39,891 nt of DNA, from NCBI GenBank assembly GCA_049976205.1, contig JBMFIR010000009.1, positions 1-39,891 on the forward strand, in the 5' to 3' direction. Below are positions 6,376 through 15,616 of the stretch, piece after piece. This stretch comes from WYEN01 sp049976205 (GTDB taxonomy: Archaea; Thermoproteota; Thermoprotei_A; Sulfolobales; AG1). Both the position numbers and the translations under genes were made by a program. The notes below the pieces were generated by a model. The model saw nothing but the letters and a program-made list of their open reading frames with translations. It was not told the DNA's origin and did not search any database. How positions within the stretch are numbered: the first letter of the stretch is position 1; each line of letters starts with the position of its first letter.

Positions 6376-8043
6376 TTGATCAGTGAGGTGCTCCTAGGAA
6401 TATACGCATTGATTCTTGTGCTTCTCTACATGATTTATAGAAGAATTGATGAAGGATCTGCTGAAAGCAGGGGGTATACCGAAATTTTTAATCGAGAGAT
6501 CAGAACAATATCTATCTCTGCACGTCTAAAAGTGATATATGTACAACTTAAGTTATTTCTCTTAAGAGACTCCACAATATACGTCTTAATACTAGCAACA
6601 TTATTTTTCACAATTATAATGACGTGGAGTATTGAACCATCTACGTATTCCTCCCGAGAAGTAGTTGAGGGCATGGATCTTAATTTCGCTATTGTAGAAG
6701 GTAATTACTCTAAGATTCCTCAATTAAGTTCCTCGAGACCTATTTTATACGTGTACGAAATATTTTCAGAAGAGCCTTACATAGTTAAAGAGAACGAAAC
6801 TTCAAATAATATTTTGCTCCTGACCAACACTATTTATCTCGTAGAATGCTTAGATCACGACACTATTCTTAGACTAAATAGATTACTAGCAGAGATCTGC
6901 GAAAAACAAGAGATCTATGTCTTCGGGAAAGAATTACCAAGTAAAGGTGCTTTGATTCATGGTGATAGGATCTTTGAGTTGAGCATATCATCTCTAATCT
7001 CTATAGATAAACCCTATGTAGGTCCTAGGATCTACACTATTTATGATCTTTTTAACTACAAGATCTATAGTCTGGGGCCACTGAATTATGTTCCTAGGGT
7101 AGTTGTTGTAGTTAATAAAGATTATGCTTCTAGTATAGATTTGATATCTCCAGATGATCTGTGGATATCTAGATCTATTATTCACATAAACTTTACAGAG
7201 AGTGAGCTAAGGGGCCTAGTTAATGATTTAGGGAGAGAAATTTTAAAATACGGTATTAATCAAATAGTGCTAGTTGCTAATAACACGACATATACTCTTA
7301 GCATAAATTATACTAATGTAATTTTGTATTCAGTAGCATCCGGAGTCTTAACATTAATTTTTACATCAGGTATACTCATGCTATACATAAAATCTTTTGA
7401 GGAGAATCTAGTTAGATACTCTGAGTCATCGTTATACTCAGGAGGTACTGACTGGATCTCGAGAACATCTCTACTAGTAGGTTATTTTATCTATAGTGCA
7501 TCTATCATATTCTTCTCAGCTAGTCTTAGCTCTGTAATAAGCTACTTAACTAGACACGCATTTTACCTAGGAATCACTCAATTCACTAGTATCTTCCTAG
7601 GATCCTTGGCTGGGGCGCTAGTCTCTCTAATTTATCTTCTAAGAGTAGTGTCCGAGAGCTCTATATATCATGTAGAGAAACTACCTACGAAAACCTTTCT
7701 CGAGTCAAAGATACAATCTAAAGATGAATCTATTGAGAGGATCATGAGAGACATAATTGGCTCATTGGAAGAATCAGAGTTCATTCAATTACTAGAGAAG
7801 CACGTGAATGTGACTGATAGCATCGGAAGAGTCTTTCTCAGAGCTATATACACATATACTGTGGGTGTAGGTGTTGATATTTTTATACAGATCAATAAAT
7901 ATAATGAGACTATTAATATATCGATAGATCTTGATCCTTGGAGCATAGAAGAGCTTCCGCCAGAGGCTCTCAGCTCTGTGTCTAGATTAGTTCTAAGTCG
8001 AATACAAGGTATCTTACAATCCAAGACACTTTATAAAGTCTAA
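6376..8043 (+). CDS. FtsX/MacB-like ABC exporter permease, large subunit
   Basis: The best start is TTG at 6376, placed after AGGTGATC (6365-6372), a match to the crenarchaeal 16S anti-Shine-Dalgarno; a GTG at 6367 in the same frame lies inside that site. About 555 residues. Visible: a membrane helix at 1-20, a second near 70-90, a mostly soluble region of about 220 residues with several N-x-S/T sites (probably outside the cell), then three helices around 315-430 and a soluble tail of about 125 residues. One helix, a large outer domain and three helices is the topology of MacB/FtsX permeases. FENLVRYSESSLYSGG resembles the cytoplasmic loop that contacts the ATPase. Sequence identity to known families is weak, so the call leans on topology and the ATPase gene downstream. 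Confidence 0.5.
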   Translation: MISEVLLGIYALILVLLYMIYRRIDEGSAESRGYTEIFNREIRTISISARLKVIYVQLKLFLLRDSTIYVLILATLFFTIIMTWSIEPSTYSSREVVEGMDLNFAIVEGNYSKIPQLSSSRPILYVYEIFSEEPYIVKENETSNNILLLTNTIYLVECLDHDTILRLNRLLAEICEKQEIYVFGKELPSKGALIHGDRIFELSISSLISIDKPYVGPRIYTIYDLFNYKIYSLGPLNYVPRVVVVVNKDYASSIDLISPDDLWISRSIIHINFTESELRGLVNDLGREILKYGINQIVLVANNTTYTLSINYTNVILYSVASGVLTLIFTSGILMLYIKSFEENLVRYSESSLYSGGTDWISRTSLLVGYFIYSASIIFFSASLSSVISYLTRHAFYLGITQFTSIFLGSLAGALVSLIYLLRVVSESSIYHVEKLPTKTFLESKIQSKDESIERIMRDIIGSLEESEFIQLLEKHVNVTDSIGRVFLRAIYTYTVGVGVDIFIQINKYNETINISIDLDPWSIEELPPEALSSVSRLVLSRIQGILQSKTLYKV

Positions 8044-8063
8044 GACATTTTGAGGTGTATCAC

Positions 8064-8453
8064 GTGAGCTATGATCTGAGTAAGAATCTGCTTAAGCTCT
8101 GGTGGATCAGAAGATCTTTACTAATTTCATTTATTGTATCAATCTCACTTGCTCTAGTGATCTATTTGTCGGGATACAACGATAAATTATTGATAGGTAT
8201 TACGATACTGATTCTATCACTAGAGACCTTGGTTAGTATGAGATCAATCTTACATAAGTTCTATGAAGTCTTAAACATTATTGGTGCCCCCAGAAGAATC
8301 ATTACTATAATGATTACTCTAAATACTTCACTATCCATGGTACCTCTATACGTAATCTCAGTATTAACTCCTCCGTCTCCAGTATTTCTGATCCTTATAG
8401 TATTCATTAATGTTCTACTGAATTACTTATTGGCTAGAAGAAAATTGTTGTAG
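8064..8453 (+). CDS. Small FtsX-like permease subunit
   Basis: The GTG at 8064 lies six bases after TGAGGTG, so I prefer it to the in-frame GTG at 8055 that is part of that ribosome-binding site. The product of 129 residues has four hydrophobic segments. Between the second and third sits EVLNIIGAPRR, close to the coupling-loop pattern of FtsX/MacB permeases (E-x-LxxLGAxRR). It therefore looks like the helix 2-4 half of an FtsX domain encoded as a separate subunit. It follows the large permease by about 20 bases and precedes the ABC ATPase. Function as part of an exporter or lipoprotein/peptide extrusion machine is inferred. Confidence 0.5.
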   Translation: MSYDLSKNLLKLWWIRRSLLISFIVSISLALVIYLSGYNDKLLIGITILILSLETLVSMRSILHKFYEVLNIIGAPRRIITIMITLNTSLSMVPLYVISVLTPPSPVFLILIVFINVLLNYLLARRKLL

Positions 8454-8543
8454 CTCCATAACTATCTCACCAAGATCTCTTCGAGGAAGCTAGATACAAA
8501 AATTATTATCCAAACCCCCATAGAATTATTTGGTTACAGGTTT

Positions 8544-9248
8544 TTGCCAGAGGAGAAAGTAGTTATACTAAGAGATGTCTGGAAGATATATAGATCAGGT
8601 GGTGTAGTAGTAGAAGCTCTTAAAGGTGTTTCTATGGATGTGAGTAGAGGAGAAGTAGTGCTAGTCCACGGTCCTTCGGGGTCTGGTAAAACAACTCTCT
8701 TAAGAATAATTGCTGGTTTAGAGAGACCTGATAAAGGATCTGTTATAGTTGATGGATATGAATTAACTCTACTCGATGAAGAGGGTTTAGCAATGATTAG
8801 AAACACGGTAGTGGGATACATACCTCAGGACTATGGGTTAATAGAAGATTTCACCACTTGGGAAAATATTGAGCTCCCATTACTAATAGCTGGGTTCCCT
8901 AAGAAAAAGAGGGAGGCGTTAGTTAATGACATAATGAGATACGTAGGTATACAAGCTAGAGCAACTATCCCCGTTAAGAAACTAAGTGGTGGTGAGAGAC
9001 AGCGTGTTGCTATTGCTAGAGCCCTTGTTAATACACCTAGTGTATTATTAGCGGATGAGCCAACGGCTAATTTAGATTGGGAGAATACTTTGATAGTTAT
9101 GGAATTATTCAAGAATATAAAGAGAGATTTTAATACTGCAATAATAATCGTCTCCCACGATCCCCGCATTATTGATTATGCAGATAAAATGATTATGCTT
9201 CAAGAGGGGAGAATCAAAGAATATAAAGAGAGATCAAGTCGAAGATAA
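8544..9248 (+). CDS. ABC transporter ATPase, MacB/LolD/FtsE type
   Basis: A 234-residue cytoplasmic ATPase with every ABC motif: Walker A GPSGSGKTT near residue 47, Q-loop YIPQDYGL near 93, signature LSGGERQRVAIARAL near 144, Walker B VLLADEPTANLD near 169 and H-loop IIVSHDPR near 200. The short length, SGGERQR signature and EPTANLD match the LolD/MacB/FtsE exporter branch rather than importers. The start is TTG at 8544, 90 bases after the small permease; an AT-rich element near 8495-8507 could be a separate promoter. With the two FtsX-like proteins it would complete an ABC exporter. Confidence 0.85.
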   Translation: MPEEKVVILRDVWKIYRSGGVVVEALKGVSMDVSRGEVVLVHGPSGSGKTTLLRIIAGLERPDKGSVIVDGYELTLLDEEGLAMIRNTVVGYIPQDYGLIEDFTTWENIELPLLIAGFPKKKREALVNDIMRYVGIQARATIPVKKLSGGERQRVAIARALVNTPSVLLADEPTANLDWENTLIVMELFKNIKRDFNTAIIIVSHDPRIIDYADKMIMLQEGRIKEYKERSSRR

Positions 9249-9318
9249 TGAGCTATTTTCAATATATTCACTATGGGTCGCTACAGATCCTCGTGTGAAA
9301 GGTATTTAGCTAGATGCT

Positions 9319-10353
9319 GTGTCTATAAGCTTTTTATCTAAAAATTTAATTCTCTGGATTAATGATTCTTTTGAGGTCCTAGAATTGATAACATTAATAT
9401 CGAGTAGAGAGACCTTAGTCAATCCCCCAGATCTGCAGGATCATATAAGAAAATACTCTGATTCAGGCGAAGAATTTCTGGTGATACTAAGTGAGGACTC
9501 ATCGGAAGTTCTTGATACATTATTTAATAAAGATCTTAGTAGAGAAATAAAGGAATATATTAAATGGAGTGTTGATTTCTTCGTTGATAAATTAAATGAT
9601 TTTACTGAGATAATGTCTTTTAAGATACCAATTGCTTTAACTGAATTTGCTAAAAGTCTTTACATAAGATACAGGGCTACACATATTCTGATTACCCCAA
9701 AAAATATTGATAGAGAGGATTTCGCAAGAGTTATTGATGCCTTGAAATTTTCTTTGTTAAAGAAACATGAGAAAATACTTAATTACTTAATTGAGGAAGT
9801 GATCAATCAATATAATAAGTATGTGTCTTTAGTGGATGAATTAATTGATGACATAGAGAACAGGATCTGGGAAGAGGAGAATATTTTACTTAGAGGTAGA
9901 GAGGCTACGAAAATTTATTCTTTAAAGAGATCATTGATAGAGATGGAAAGATCTCTGCTTAGACTAAGAGATCTTCTAACGTTACTCGAGCGAGAAGAGT
10001 TCTTTAAAGGATCAGTAGATTACGAGGAGCTTCAATATAGTAGAGTAGAGATAACATCTTTAATTGAGAATATTAGTGTCTTAAGAGATCTTGTGATCAC
10101 ATTAATTGATATTGATATTGCCTTAGCCTCATACAAAATCAATGATGTGATGAAGAAGCTAACAGCTATAACACTGATACTTATGCCTCCAACATTAATC
10201 GCATCTATCTACGGTATGAACTTCGACACCAGTGTCTCTCCGTGGAATATGCCCGAATTAAAACTTCCCTTTGGATACCCAATGGCTCTAGCAATGATAT
10301 TTCTGGCGATGTGGCTCCCATATGTTGTTCTAAAGAGGCTGAGATTTTTATAA
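9319..10353 (+). CDS. corA: CorA-family magnesium/divalent cation channel
   Basis: The 344-residue protein shows the CorA plan: an alpha/beta cytoplasmic domain, a long charged helical region from about 130 to 280 forming the funnel stalk, and two C-terminal membrane helices. The selectivity motif YGMNFD follows the first helix (LILMPPTLIASIYGMNF), and a short outer loop ends in the second helix with a basic tail KRLRFL. This is diagnostic for Mg2+ (sometimes Co2+/Ni2+) uptake channels that work as pentamers. The start is GTG at 9319. The stop lies 32 bases before the preferred start of reverse gyrase 1. Confidence 0.9.
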   Translation: MSISFLSKNLILWINDSFEVLELITLISSRETLVNPPDLQDHIRKYSDSGEEFLVILSEDSSEVLDTLFNKDLSREIKEYIKWSVDFFVDKLNDFTEIMSFKIPIALTEFAKSLYIRYRATHILITPKNIDREDFARVIDALKFSLLKKHEKILNYLIEEVINQYNKYVSLVDELIDDIENRIWEEENILLRGREATKIYSLKRSLIEMERSLLRLRDLLTLLEREEFFKGSVDYEELQYSRVEITSLIENISVLRDLVITLIDIDIALASYKINDVMKKLTAITLILMPPTLIASIYGMNFDTSVSPWNMPELKLPFGYPMALAMIFLAMWLPYVVLKRLRFL

Positions 10354-10385
10354 AGTTTAGTTCTATTAGTTTTTGGGCAGGAGTA

Positions 10386-13300
10386 TTGATTAGGGCAGTC
10401 TATAAATCATTATGTCCTAACTGCGATACTGAGAATATTTCTTCAGAGAGACTATCTAAAGGCTTAGCATGCGAGAAATGCATGCCTGAACCTGATCGCT
10501 TAGTTGTCGAGGGCTACATGAGTAGAGTAAGAGATATCGAGAAAGAGCTTGAGGAGATCAACAAGATCTTTATTAAGTACGTTAAAGCTCCCATGTGGGG
10601 TCTGCAGAGACTCTGGACAAGGAGGTTTCTAAATAATGAAAGTTTTGCCATGGTAGCTCCTACAGGAAGTGGTAAGACAACAACACAAATTATTTTATCT
10701 ATTTATGCCGCGAGAAATTATGGTAAGAGGATTCTTATTCTTCTCCCTACTAGTCTCTTAGCACATCAAGTCTATCAAAAATTAAAAGAGCTCCTTAACT
10801 TATTAGAGATCGACGATATATCCATAGTCGCTTATCACTCTCTTCTTAAAGAAAGTGAGAGGAGAGAGAATCTATCCAAGATCAATAGTGCCAGTATTAT
10901 GGTGACAACTACTATGAGCCTTATTAAAAAATCAGAGATTAATTCCCAAAGAATCGATATAGCCTTTATCGATGATGTAGATAGTTTTCTTAAGAAAAGT
11001 AAGAGTATTGATTACGTACTTAGCATGCTAGGAGTAGATAAAGAGCTTAGAGATAAAGTTGAGGAACTTGTTAATTACGAAAAAAGCATGAAGAAACTTA
11101 TTAAATCAGATCCTGATAAATACGAAGAAGAAATGAAAAAGATCATATCCGAGAGAAACGAGATCAGAAAAAGAGTTTCTTCACAGATAATAGTCAGTGG
11201 AGCAACACAAGCAACTATTAAGACTAAAAGAATCTTGATTCTAGAGACATTATTCGGTTTCACAGTGGGTAGGAGAATAGAGGTTGGTAGAAGAGTCATT
11301 GATACTTTCATAGACCAAATTTCTGAGGAATCTCAAGAGGATCTTGTTGCGAACTTAATCAATAAATTAGGAACCGGGGGAATATTATTTATTCCTCTTG
11401 ATAGAGGATCAGAGTACGTATCTTATTTAGAAAATAAATTAAAAGAGAAAGGATTAAATATAGAAGGTTTCAAGAGAGCTGATAAAAAAATATTTGAGAG
11501 ATTTGTTTCAGGGAAAGTAGATGTATTAATTGGCTTAGCGACTACCAAGAGTCCTTTAACCAGAGGAATCGATCTACCCGAGAGAGTCCGCTACGTAATA
11601 TTTCTCGGTGTTCCAAAATTCAAGATCAATATAGACGTAAACGAGTTTCACCCCACTAAATGGCTTATGCTTCTTAACAGTATAAGAGATGTTATCCCAC
11701 GAGAATACCAAGACGAGATTGATTATATAGTTGGTTCATTATCTAATCTAAAGTTTCTGAAGAGAGAGGATTTAGAGAAAATAAGAGAGGCTGTTAAAAC
11801 AAATACTACTTTAGAAGGATTCTTAGAGTATGCGAGGAGAACAGCTGATAGAACTCTTAGATTCCTCCAGAAAATACTCTCAGATAAAGATATTGTTGAA
11901 GCAATGAAGAAGAGCCCCTATATCTCAATGTCCTCTGAGAAAGGAAAATTCTCTTTCATTATACCTGATGTAGCCGCATACTTACAGGGTAGTGGTAGAT
12001 CCAGCAGATTATTTGCAGGAGGTGTAACATTAGGATTAAGTGTTCTAATAATAGATGATCAAAAAGCTTTTAATTCTTTAGTTAGAGAGATGAAGTGGTA
12101 TGTTGATGAAGTCTCATGGAAGAAATTCTCAGAGCTAGATCTGAATACAGTACTATCAGAGATAGATAGAGATAGAGAGAGAGTTAAAGCGATTAAGAGC
12201 GGAAAATTAATTGGTGAAGTAAAAGACCTTGTTAAAACAAAACTCTTAGTAGTTGAGTCTCCTAATAAAGCAAGAACTATTGCGAGAATCTTTGGTAAAC
12301 CTACAGTTAGGGTAATACAGGATCTACAGACTTACGAGACAGTAATCGAAGACTCTCTACTAATAGTAGCGGCGAGCGGTGGCCATATAGTGGATCTTTC
12401 TCAAGGAGACGGTTTATTCGGTGTATTAATAGAGCATAGAGGGGGTAAGAAACATAATATCTATGTACCAAGTTATGTTTCTCTGAAGAGATGCGCTAAT
12501 TGCGGAAGAACTGTTCCGGAAGAGGTTGATAAGTGTCCGTATTGTGGCTCTAGAATATTTAGAAGTGTTAAAACTGTTATAAACGCACTCAGACTCTTAG
12601 CTAGTCAAGTTGATGAGGTGCTTATTGGAACAGATCCTGACAGCGAGGGAGAGAAAATTGCTTGGGATCTATATCTTTTACTAAGACCATTTAACAAGAA
12701 TATTAAGAGAATAAGATTCCATGAAGTCACTAAGAGAGCTATTTTAGAGGCTCTGAGAAATCCTGGCTCAATAGATGAGAATATGGTGAAGGCTCAGATC
12801 GTTAGAAGAATAGAGGATCGATGGATAGGCTACTCACTGAGTCCAATACTATGGAAGGAATTTGGTCTAAATTATCTCTCTGCTGGACGTGTACAGACAC
12901 CTGTCCTAGGATTTGTTGTTGAGAGAACAAAAGAAGCTGCCAAAAAGATTGAGCTAGTAGATATCGAGACAGAAGATGGCAACAGATTTACTATTAGAGC
13001 ACCTAGAGGAACATATAAAAAGATTCTGGAGAAGAATTATGTAGAAATAAAAGATCTCGAGATTAAAGAAGAGATGATGAACCCGCTCCCACCTTTCACT
13101 ACCGATACCATGCTCGTATCAGTTACGTCGGCTCTTAGAATCTCTGCAGAAAAAGCTATGGATATTGCACAGAAATTATTTGAACTAGGTCTAATAACCT
13201 ATCACAGAACTGATAGTACTACTGTAAGCACATTTGGTCTAGGAATAGCAAAGGATTATATATCTAATTCATTTGGTGAGGAGTACTTCGCACCAAGGAA

Positions 13301-14036
13301 ATGGGAGATGCCAGGAGCACATGAGTGTATTAGACCTACTAGAGCCATAGATACTCATAGACTAAAGACGCTAGTGGCAGCAGGAATACTCAAGCTACAA
13401 CAACCTTTAACAGAAGAGGATCTTAGAGTTTACGATATAATATTTAAGAGATTCATTGCTAGTCAAATGCCTCCTGCTAAGATAAGAAGAGTAGAATTTA
13501 CCCTCGTAGCAGGTGATTTTGAGCAGAGGTTCTCATTTATAAAGGAAATTATTGAGCCAGGCTTTACATTAGCTACTCCCGTACCAATTGAGAGAAGAGA
13601 ATTTAGAGAAGGCAGATTACCTATTAAGAGCCTTAAGTATAGGTTGATTGGTGAGAAGCCTTTGTATGGGTATTCGGATCTTGTTGCTCTCATGAAGGAG
13701 AAAGAAATTGGCAGACCCTCAACCTACGCAGTAATTATTGAGACACTACGTAGAAGAGGATATGTTATAGAGCTGAAAAAAGCAGGTTCTAAGTTGGTCT
13801 CTACGAAACTTGGTGAGAAAGTATATAATTATTTAACATCTAACTACGAGCCCTATGTAAATATTAATAGAACAAGAGAACTAGAGAAGAAAACAGATCT
13901 TATTGAGAGAGGAGAAGCGGAATATAATGAAATCCTAGATGAGTTATACGATGAAATTAAGAAGATCCTTGTTGACGCCATGAAGAATAAACACGTTAAA
14001 TATCCTATCCTAGATACCAGGTATCTTTATCAATGA
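10386..14036 (+). CDS. rgy: Reverse gyrase 1
   Basis: Introduces positive supercoils with ATP, the hallmark enzyme of hyperthermophiles. I start it at TTG 10386 (MIRAVYKSLCPNC) because an N-terminal zinc finger is the normal beginning and CAGGAG precedes it; the frame is open further up but only over the corA end. About 1216 residues. Zn finger 1: C10, C13, C29, C32. Helicase-like half: Walker A APTGSGKTT at 91-99, DDVD at about 196, SGATQAT. Topoisomerase IA half: VVESPNKARTIA near 622, Zn finger 2 at C703, C706, C717, C720, TOPRIM acidic GTDPDSEGE, SAGRVQTPV, and catalytic Tyr939 in LITYHRTDST. All parts are intact. A second complete copy lies at 29608-33288. Confidence 0.95.
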   Translation: MIRAVYKSLCPNCDTENISSERLSKGLACEKCMPEPDRLVVEGYMSRVRDIEKELEEINKIFIKYVKAPMWGLQRLWTRRFLNNESFAMVAPTGSGKTTTQIILSIYAARNYGKRILILLPTSLLAHQVYQKLKELLNLLEIDDISIVAYHSLLKESERRENLSKINSASIMVTTTMSLIKKSEINSQRIDIAFIDDVDSFLKKSKSIDYVLSMLGVDKELRDKVEELVNYEKSMKKLIKSDPDKYEEEMKKIISERNEIRKRVSSQIIVSGATQATIKTKRILILETLFGFTVGRRIEVGRRVIDTFIDQISEESQEDLVANLINKLGTGGILFIPLDRGSEYVSYLENKLKEKGLNIEGFKRADKKIFERFVSGKVDVLIGLATTKSPLTRGIDLPERVRYVIFLGVPKFKINIDVNEFHPTKWLMLLNSIRDVIPREYQDEIDYIVGSLSNLKFLKREDLEKIREAVKTNTTLEGFLEYARRTADRTLRFLQKILSDKDIVEAMKKSPYISMSSEKGKFSFIIPDVAAYLQGSGRSSRLFAGGVTLGLSVLIIDDQKAFNSLVREMKWYVDEVSWKKFSELDLNTVLSEIDRDRERVKAIKSGKLIGEVKDLVKTKLLVVESPNKARTIARIFGKPTVRVIQDLQTYETVIEDSLLIVAASGGHIVDLSQGDGLFGVLIEHRGGKKHNIYVPSYVSLKRCANCGRTVPEEVDKCPYCGSRIFRSVKTVINALRLLASQVDEVLIGTDPDSEGEKIAWDLYLLLRPFNKNIKRIRFHEVTKRAILEALRNPGSIDENMVKAQIVRRIEDRWIGYSLSPILWKEFGLNYLSAGRVQTPVLGFVVERTKEAAKKIELVDIETEDGNRFTIRAPRGTYKKILEKNYVEIKDLEIKEEMMNPLPPFTTDTMLVSVTSALRISAEKAMDIAQKLFELGLITYHRTDSTTVSTFGLGIAKDYISNSFGEEYFAPRKWEMPGAHECIRPTRAIDTHRLKTLVAAGILKLQQPLTEEDLRVYDIIFKRFIASQMPPAKIRRVEFTLVAGDFEQRFSFIKEIIEPGFTLATPVPIERREFREGRLPIKSLKYRLIGEKPLYGYSDLVALMKEKEIGRPSTYAVIIETLRRRGYVIELKKAGSKLVSTKLGEKVYNYLTSNYEPYVNINRTRELEKKTDLIERGEAEYNEILDELYDEIKKILVDAMKNKHVKYPILDTRYLYQ

Positions 14037-14068
14037 CTAAGTCATTAGATCCCGTATTTCGTTAAATA

Positions 14069-14074
14069 TTTTTT
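14069..14074 (+). terminator. T-run between reverse gyrase 1 and nac
   Basis: Six T residues about 35 bases after the reverse gyrase stop, without a hairpin. A likely archaeal U-tract terminator, followed by the AT-rich nac promoter region around 14080-14095. Confidence 0.35.
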
Positions 14075-14107
14075 CAGAATTAATTATATTTAATTGGGAT
14101 AATAATA

Positions 14108-14476
14108 TTGATCCCTTATACACGAGATCTAGAGAGACAATTAAGGAGATTAGGTGTTAAAGTCTCAAATATAGATGACGTGAGTAGTGTTCTTATAGAG
14201 ACTAGAGACAAGGAAATTATTCTTGAGAATCCTCAAGTCATAGTGATGGAGTTTAAGGGTCAGAAAATTTATCAAATAATTGCTTCAAGTGAGAAAACAA
14301 TTAATCTGACTCAACAGAGTAGCGACTCTGTAAAGATAACAGATGAAGATATAGAATTTATTGTTCAGCAAACAGGATTAAATAAGGAAGAGGCTAAACA
14401 ACTTCTCATAAGAGCTGGAGGAGATATTGCTAAAGCACTTATGCTTTATGAGGAGAGTAGAGGAAAGAGTAAGTGA
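14108..14476 (+). CDS. nac: Nascent polypeptide-associated complex protein (archaeal NAC)
   Basis: The 122-residue product is the archaeal homologue of NAC alpha, which binds ribosomes as a homodimer and contacts emerging chains. The NAC beta-barrel occupies about 25-70 (VLIETRDKEIILENPQVIVMEF), and a UBA domain the last 45 residues (ITDEDIEFIVQQTGLNKEEAKQLL, then GGDIAKALMLYEE). The start is TTG at 14108 with an AT-rich promoter close upstream, so the message may be leaderless. Its stop overlaps the start of the Pcc1 gene by four bases (GTGA), indicating co-translation. Confidence 0.92.
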   Translation: MIPYTRDLERQLRRLGVKVSNIDDVSSVLIETRDKEIILENPQVIVMEFKGQKIYQIIASSEKTINLTQQSSDSVKITDEDIEFIVQQTGLNKEEAKQLLIRAGGDIAKALMLYEESRGKSK

Positions 14477-14742
14477 TTAAACGAATAAGATCTTTTGTAA
14501 ACATATACTCAAGCAATAATAGGGTTCTTAGTTCTATATACGAATCATTACTCCCAGAGACTTTAGAGCCTCCTAATCCACAGAGAACATGGACAAAAAT
14601 ACTCTTTGAAAAAGATGCAAGGACAGTTGCTCTAGAGATAAATTCTAGGGATCTATCGTCTCATAGAGCTGCACTAAACACATATCTCTATATACTTAAC
14701 TCAGTTGTTAAGACACTTGAGGTATTTATTAGATCTAGTTAA
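14473..14742 (+). CDS. pcc1: KEOPS complex subunit Pcc1-like
   Basis: An 89-residue protein with the CTAG/Pcc1 pattern: strand WTKILFEKDARTVALEI, then SSHRAALNTYLYILNSVVKTLEVF, matching the helix that mediates dimerisation. Pcc1 is the dimer core of KEOPS, which makes threonylcarbamoyl-adenosine at position 37 of ANN-decoding tRNAs. The N-terminal 35 residues are longer and less conserved than usual. The GTG start overlaps the nac stop. Its stop shares the bases TTAA with the convergent Brix gene stop. Neighbouring translation genes support the call. Confidence 0.7.
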   Translation: MIKRIRSFVNIYSSNNRVLSSIYESLLPETLEPPNPQRTWTKILFEKDARTVALEINSRDLSSHRAALNTYLYILNSVVKTLEVFIRSS

Positions 14743-15323
14743 AAATCTTCTTTATGTACATACTTGCTCTTAAGAATCACCTTCTTGATCCTCAGCACAA
14801 ATCCACAGAAATCTCTCTGAGATGTTTTCATTCTCAACTCCACAAAATCTTTTCTCTCTTCGAGAAGAATATATAATGTATCTTTATCAGCAGAGAATAT
14901 ACTTTTAAAAAGATTAATTACTTGTGTTATCAATTCTTTCAGTTCTCTACATAACTCCGAAACACAGTGATCTGCTACAATTTCTATATTACTGATCCCT
15001 ACACAGGGAGGCAGCAATCTCTCTCTAGCTAACACCACTCCTGTTAAAAATATTCTGCCTAAAAGATCCATACGATATGAGTCCAGAGACTCTTCCTCAG
15101 ATATTCTCTTAATTACATAGAAATCTATGGAGCCTGGATTACCTTTGTAAGTATTAATAAGTATAATACCTCTACAATTATGAATTAGAGCCTCTGCTAG
15201 TAAACCTCTGAGAGAGAGTTTTCCTCTATTGATTCTGTAGGATCCTGAGAATATAGATGAAAACTCTTTTAGAAAAGATCTTGTTCTTTTACTAGGTCGT
15301 CTACTGGTTGTTATCAGAAACAT
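14739..15323 (-). CDS. Brix-domain ribosome biogenesis protein
   Basis: The 194-residue protein begins with the archaeal Brix/Imp4 signature LITTSRRPSKRTRSFLKEF, followed by NRGKLSLRGLLAEAL and KGNPGSIDFYVI. Archaeal single-domain Brix proteins resemble Imp4 and are thought to assist pre-rRNA folding and 18S-type processing. ATG at 15323 lies 29 bases after the L37Ae stop, so both are probably one transcript. In many archaea the small RNA polymerase subunit P gene sits between these two; it is absent here. Confidence 0.88.
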   Translation of the reverse strand: MFLITTSRRPSKRTRSFLKEFSSIFSGSYRINRGKLSLRGLLAEALIHNCRGIILINTYKGNPGSIDFYVIKRISEEESLDSYRMDLLGRIFLTGVVLARERLLPPCVGISNIEIVADHCVSELCRELKELITQVINLFKSIFSADKDTLYILLEERKDFVELRMKTSQRDFCGFVLRIKKVILKSKYVHKEDF

Positions 15324-15352
15324 AGATATTTCTCTAAAGATTTATGTTAAAG

Positions 15353-15616
15353 CTATTTCCTTACAACCCCTGATACCGTTGTAGTTGCCCCGACTTCGGT
15401 GTAAGGAGTATACGCACCACCCGCCCACACAGTGCCGCATCTAGGGCATTTCCATATACCTACAGCGATTCTCTCTAAAACACCTACTTTTCCACAATAT
15501 GGACACTTATACTCTGCATATCTTCTCTCCATGACAGCTTTCCATCTCTTTCTAATAGAAGATCCGTATCGAGCACCGAATCTCCCTGCTATTCCTACTA
15601 CTTTTTTCTTAGGCAC
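15353..15616 (-). CDS. rpl37ae: Large-subunit ribosomal protein eL43 (L37Ae)
   Basis: An 87-residue basic protein with the L37Ae sequence: RFGARYGSSIRKRW, then a zinc finger CPYC-x14-CPRC (KVGVLERIAVGIWK between) and GTVWAGGAYTPYT. Full family length. The GTG start at 15616 follows GGAGAGGGTG at good spacing, and an AT-rich TATA-like element lies near 15664-15672. First gene of a two-gene unit with the Brix protein. Confidence 0.96.
   Translation of the reverse strand: MPKKKVVGIAGRFGARYGSSIRKRWKAVMERRYAEYKCPYCGKVGVLERIAVGIWKCPRCGTVWAGGAYTPYTEVGATTTVSGVVRK

Noticed and set aside
10242..10385. Extension of reverse gyrase 1 by 48 codons upstream
   Set aside because: It overlaps corA in another frame, has no similarity to reverse gyrase, and the TTG at 10386 gives the normal zinc-finger beginning.
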